Assembly: GCA_013151315.1 (NCBI GenBank)
Contig: JAADIN010000238.1
Coordinates: 1 to 15,226, forward strand
DNA: 15,226 bases
Reading direction: 5' to 3'
Origin: Planctomycetota bacterium
Lineage (GTDB): Bacteria > Planctomycetota > Planctomycetia > Pirellulales > Lacipirellulaceae
Position 1 is the first letter of the stretch; every line of letters starts with the position of its first letter. Below are positions 14,365-15,226 of the stretch, piece after piece. The translations under genes and the position numbers were made by a program. The notes beneath the pieces are model-generated. The model was given only the letters and a program-made list of their open reading frames with translations, had not been told where the DNA came from and searched no databases.

Positions 14365-14936
14365 GTGTCTAGTTACAGTACCAACGAATTTCGCAAAGGA
14401 CTCAAGATTCAGATCGACGGCGTGCCATTTCAGATCATTGAGATGAACTTCCGCAAGCCGGGCAAAGGGGCCGCCCTGTACGAATGCAAAATGAAGAATC
14501 TCATTCGTGGCACCGTCACCGACAAAACCTATCGGGCCGGGCAAAGTCTCGAAGCGGCCGATGTGACCGAGTTCACCGCCCAGTATCTCTACCGGCAGGG
14601 GCCCGACTACGTCTTCATGAACAACGAAGACTACGAGCAATACGAGCTGTCCGAAGAACAAGTGGGCGACGTGGGCAAGTTTATCAAGGAAGGGCTCGAC
14701 TGCCAGTTGGTGGTTTACAATAATAATCCAATCGCCGTCACGGCAATCATGTCATTTTGCAAGTCGAGTACTGCGAGCCGGCGACCAAGGGCAACACGGC
14801 CACCAGCGTTTCGAAACCCGTGAAGATGGAAACGGGAGCCGAGATTCTCGCCCCCGCATTCATCAACATCGGCGACTGGTTGCGGGTCGATACGCGCACC
14901 GGCGACTATATTGAACGATCGAAAGACCCAGGATGA
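14365..14936 (+). pseudogene. efp: Elongation factor P gene, frameshifted between domains II and III
   Basis: EF-P rescues ribosomes stalled on polyproline. From GTG 14365 the frame gives MSSYSTNEFRKGLKIQIDG, then FRKPGKGAALYE with the modifiable Lys at 34, as in E. coli EF-P and fitting the adjacent epmB. Domain I and the OB domain II read normally to NNNPIAVT (ending at 14742). There the family continues PPNHV; here the frame turns to AIMSFCKSS and stops at 14823 (152 aa). In a different frame, from 14745, the sequence reads NHVILQVEYCEPATKGNTAT and on through METGAEILAPAFINIGD and VDTRTGDYIERSK to a TGA at 14934-14936. One lost base (or four) explains this. Total length if repaired would be about 190 residues, the family norm. 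There is no homopolymer at the site. It could be a real mutation, an assembly error or, less likely, recoding. An in-frame TTG at 14296 is a less likely start. Confidence 0.9.
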
Positions 14937-14940
14937 AATG

Positions 14941-14968
14941 CGGAATTCGGATTGCGGATTGCGGAATT
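14941..14968. repeat. Short GGATTGC direct repeat
   Basis: CGGAATTCGGATTGCGGATT and the following GCGGAATT contain GGATTGC twice in tandem, flanked by GGAATT words. It starts just after the efp stop, in the 76-nt gap before lemA. It resembles the other short-word intergenic repeats here. Confidence 0.4.
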
Positions 14969-15012
14969 TTTAATCTACTTGCTACCCATTATTTCCCATC
15001 TGGAGAAAAAAC

Positions 15013-15226
15013 ATGGCGACCCCTTGGATTATTCTAATTGGTATCTTGGGCCTCGGCCTGGTGCTGTTGATGTACGGCGTCGGCATTTACAACCGACTCG
15101 TCACGCTTCGCAATCGGTTTAAAAATGCGTTTTCGCAAATCGAAGTGCAGCTCAAGCGGCGTTACGATCTCATCCCCAACTTGATCGAAACGGCCAAGGG
15201 CTACATGAAACATGAGAAGGAAACTT
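15013..15226 (+). CDS. lemA: LemA family protein (partial, N-terminus)
   Basis: The window ends inside this gene; 71 residues are visible. There is a hydrophobic N-terminal helix (about 5-24, [20 protein letters not shown]), then [20 protein letters not shown] and [20 protein letters not shown]. The asparagine- and arginine-rich run ending in RxDLIPNL is the LemA signature. LemA proteins are membrane-anchored helical bundles with the bulk outside the cytoplasm; their biochemical role is unsettled. They often precede a TPM-domain or M48 peptidase gene, which would lie to the right. GGAG at 15002-15005 sits seven bases before the ATG. Confidence 0.93.
   Translation, partial: MATPWIILIGILGLGLVLLMYGVGIYNRLVTLRNRFKNAFSQIEVQLKRRYDLIPNLIETAKGYMKHEKET

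Noticed and set aside
14745..14936. Separate small gene for EF-P domain III (split efp)
   Set aside because: No start codon with a ribosome site lies near the frame change; the first ATG in that frame is at 14826, well inside the domain.

Overview
The window looks like chromosomal DNA from a planctomycete, probably of the Pirellulales. This is inferred from gene content and layout, not from a marker-gene search. The pointers are a GAF-HlyD fusion, a HlyD adaptor and a PqqD-like N-terminus in one strand-wise cluster; an ECF sigma factor coupled to a large membrane-anchored LolA-like protein; epmB divergent from efp; and intergenic DNA full of short purine-rich words in inverted pairs. The protein-coding backbone is GC-rich (42 of 60 bases at 7381-7440). 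The sigma/LolA-like pair is visibly lower (27 of 60 at 9301-9360).

Positions 1-4102 hold a minus-strand envelope export cluster. In transcription order these are a tandem GAF membrane protein with a C-terminal HlyD half (4102 to 1868), a small exported HlyD adaptor (1471 to 563), and the start of a protein with a PqqD-like N-terminal domain that leaves the window (332 to 1), probably an M50-peptidase-like membrane protein. Both gaps inside this cluster (396 and 230 nt) are occupied by inverted-pair repeats.

Positions 4368-8538 run on the plus strand. infA (translation factor IF-1) comes first, then a repeat-filled spacer with three 24-nt tandem units, a secreted 576-aa protein of unknown function, and a clear terminator. 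lysA (last step of lysine synthesis) follows, with a double ACT-domain regulator 25 nt downstream.

Positions 8621-10671 are on the minus strand: an ECF sigma factor overlapping by ATGA the start of a 509-aa membrane-anchored LolA/RseB-like protein, probably a sigma/anti-sigma or sensor pair. About 840 nt without a convincing gene follows (10672-11509), containing three copies of a 16-mer and a long MITE-like hairpin.

Positions 11510-12884 encode a ferredoxin with an expanded second cluster motif and a beta-class DNA methyltransferase with no restriction enzyme in view. Convergent with the methyltransferase is a C-terminal remnant that looks like rlmN, ending about 25 nt from another inverted-word repeat. 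Then come epmB (EF-P beta-lysylation) and, divergently, efp. In this sequence efp is frameshifted exactly between its second and third domains. The window ends inside lemA.

The points most worth a second look are the efp frameshift beside an apparently intact modification enzyme, the inverted-pair word elements that recur at gene junctions and beside the rlmN remnant, and the GAF/HlyD/PqqD-like export cluster.
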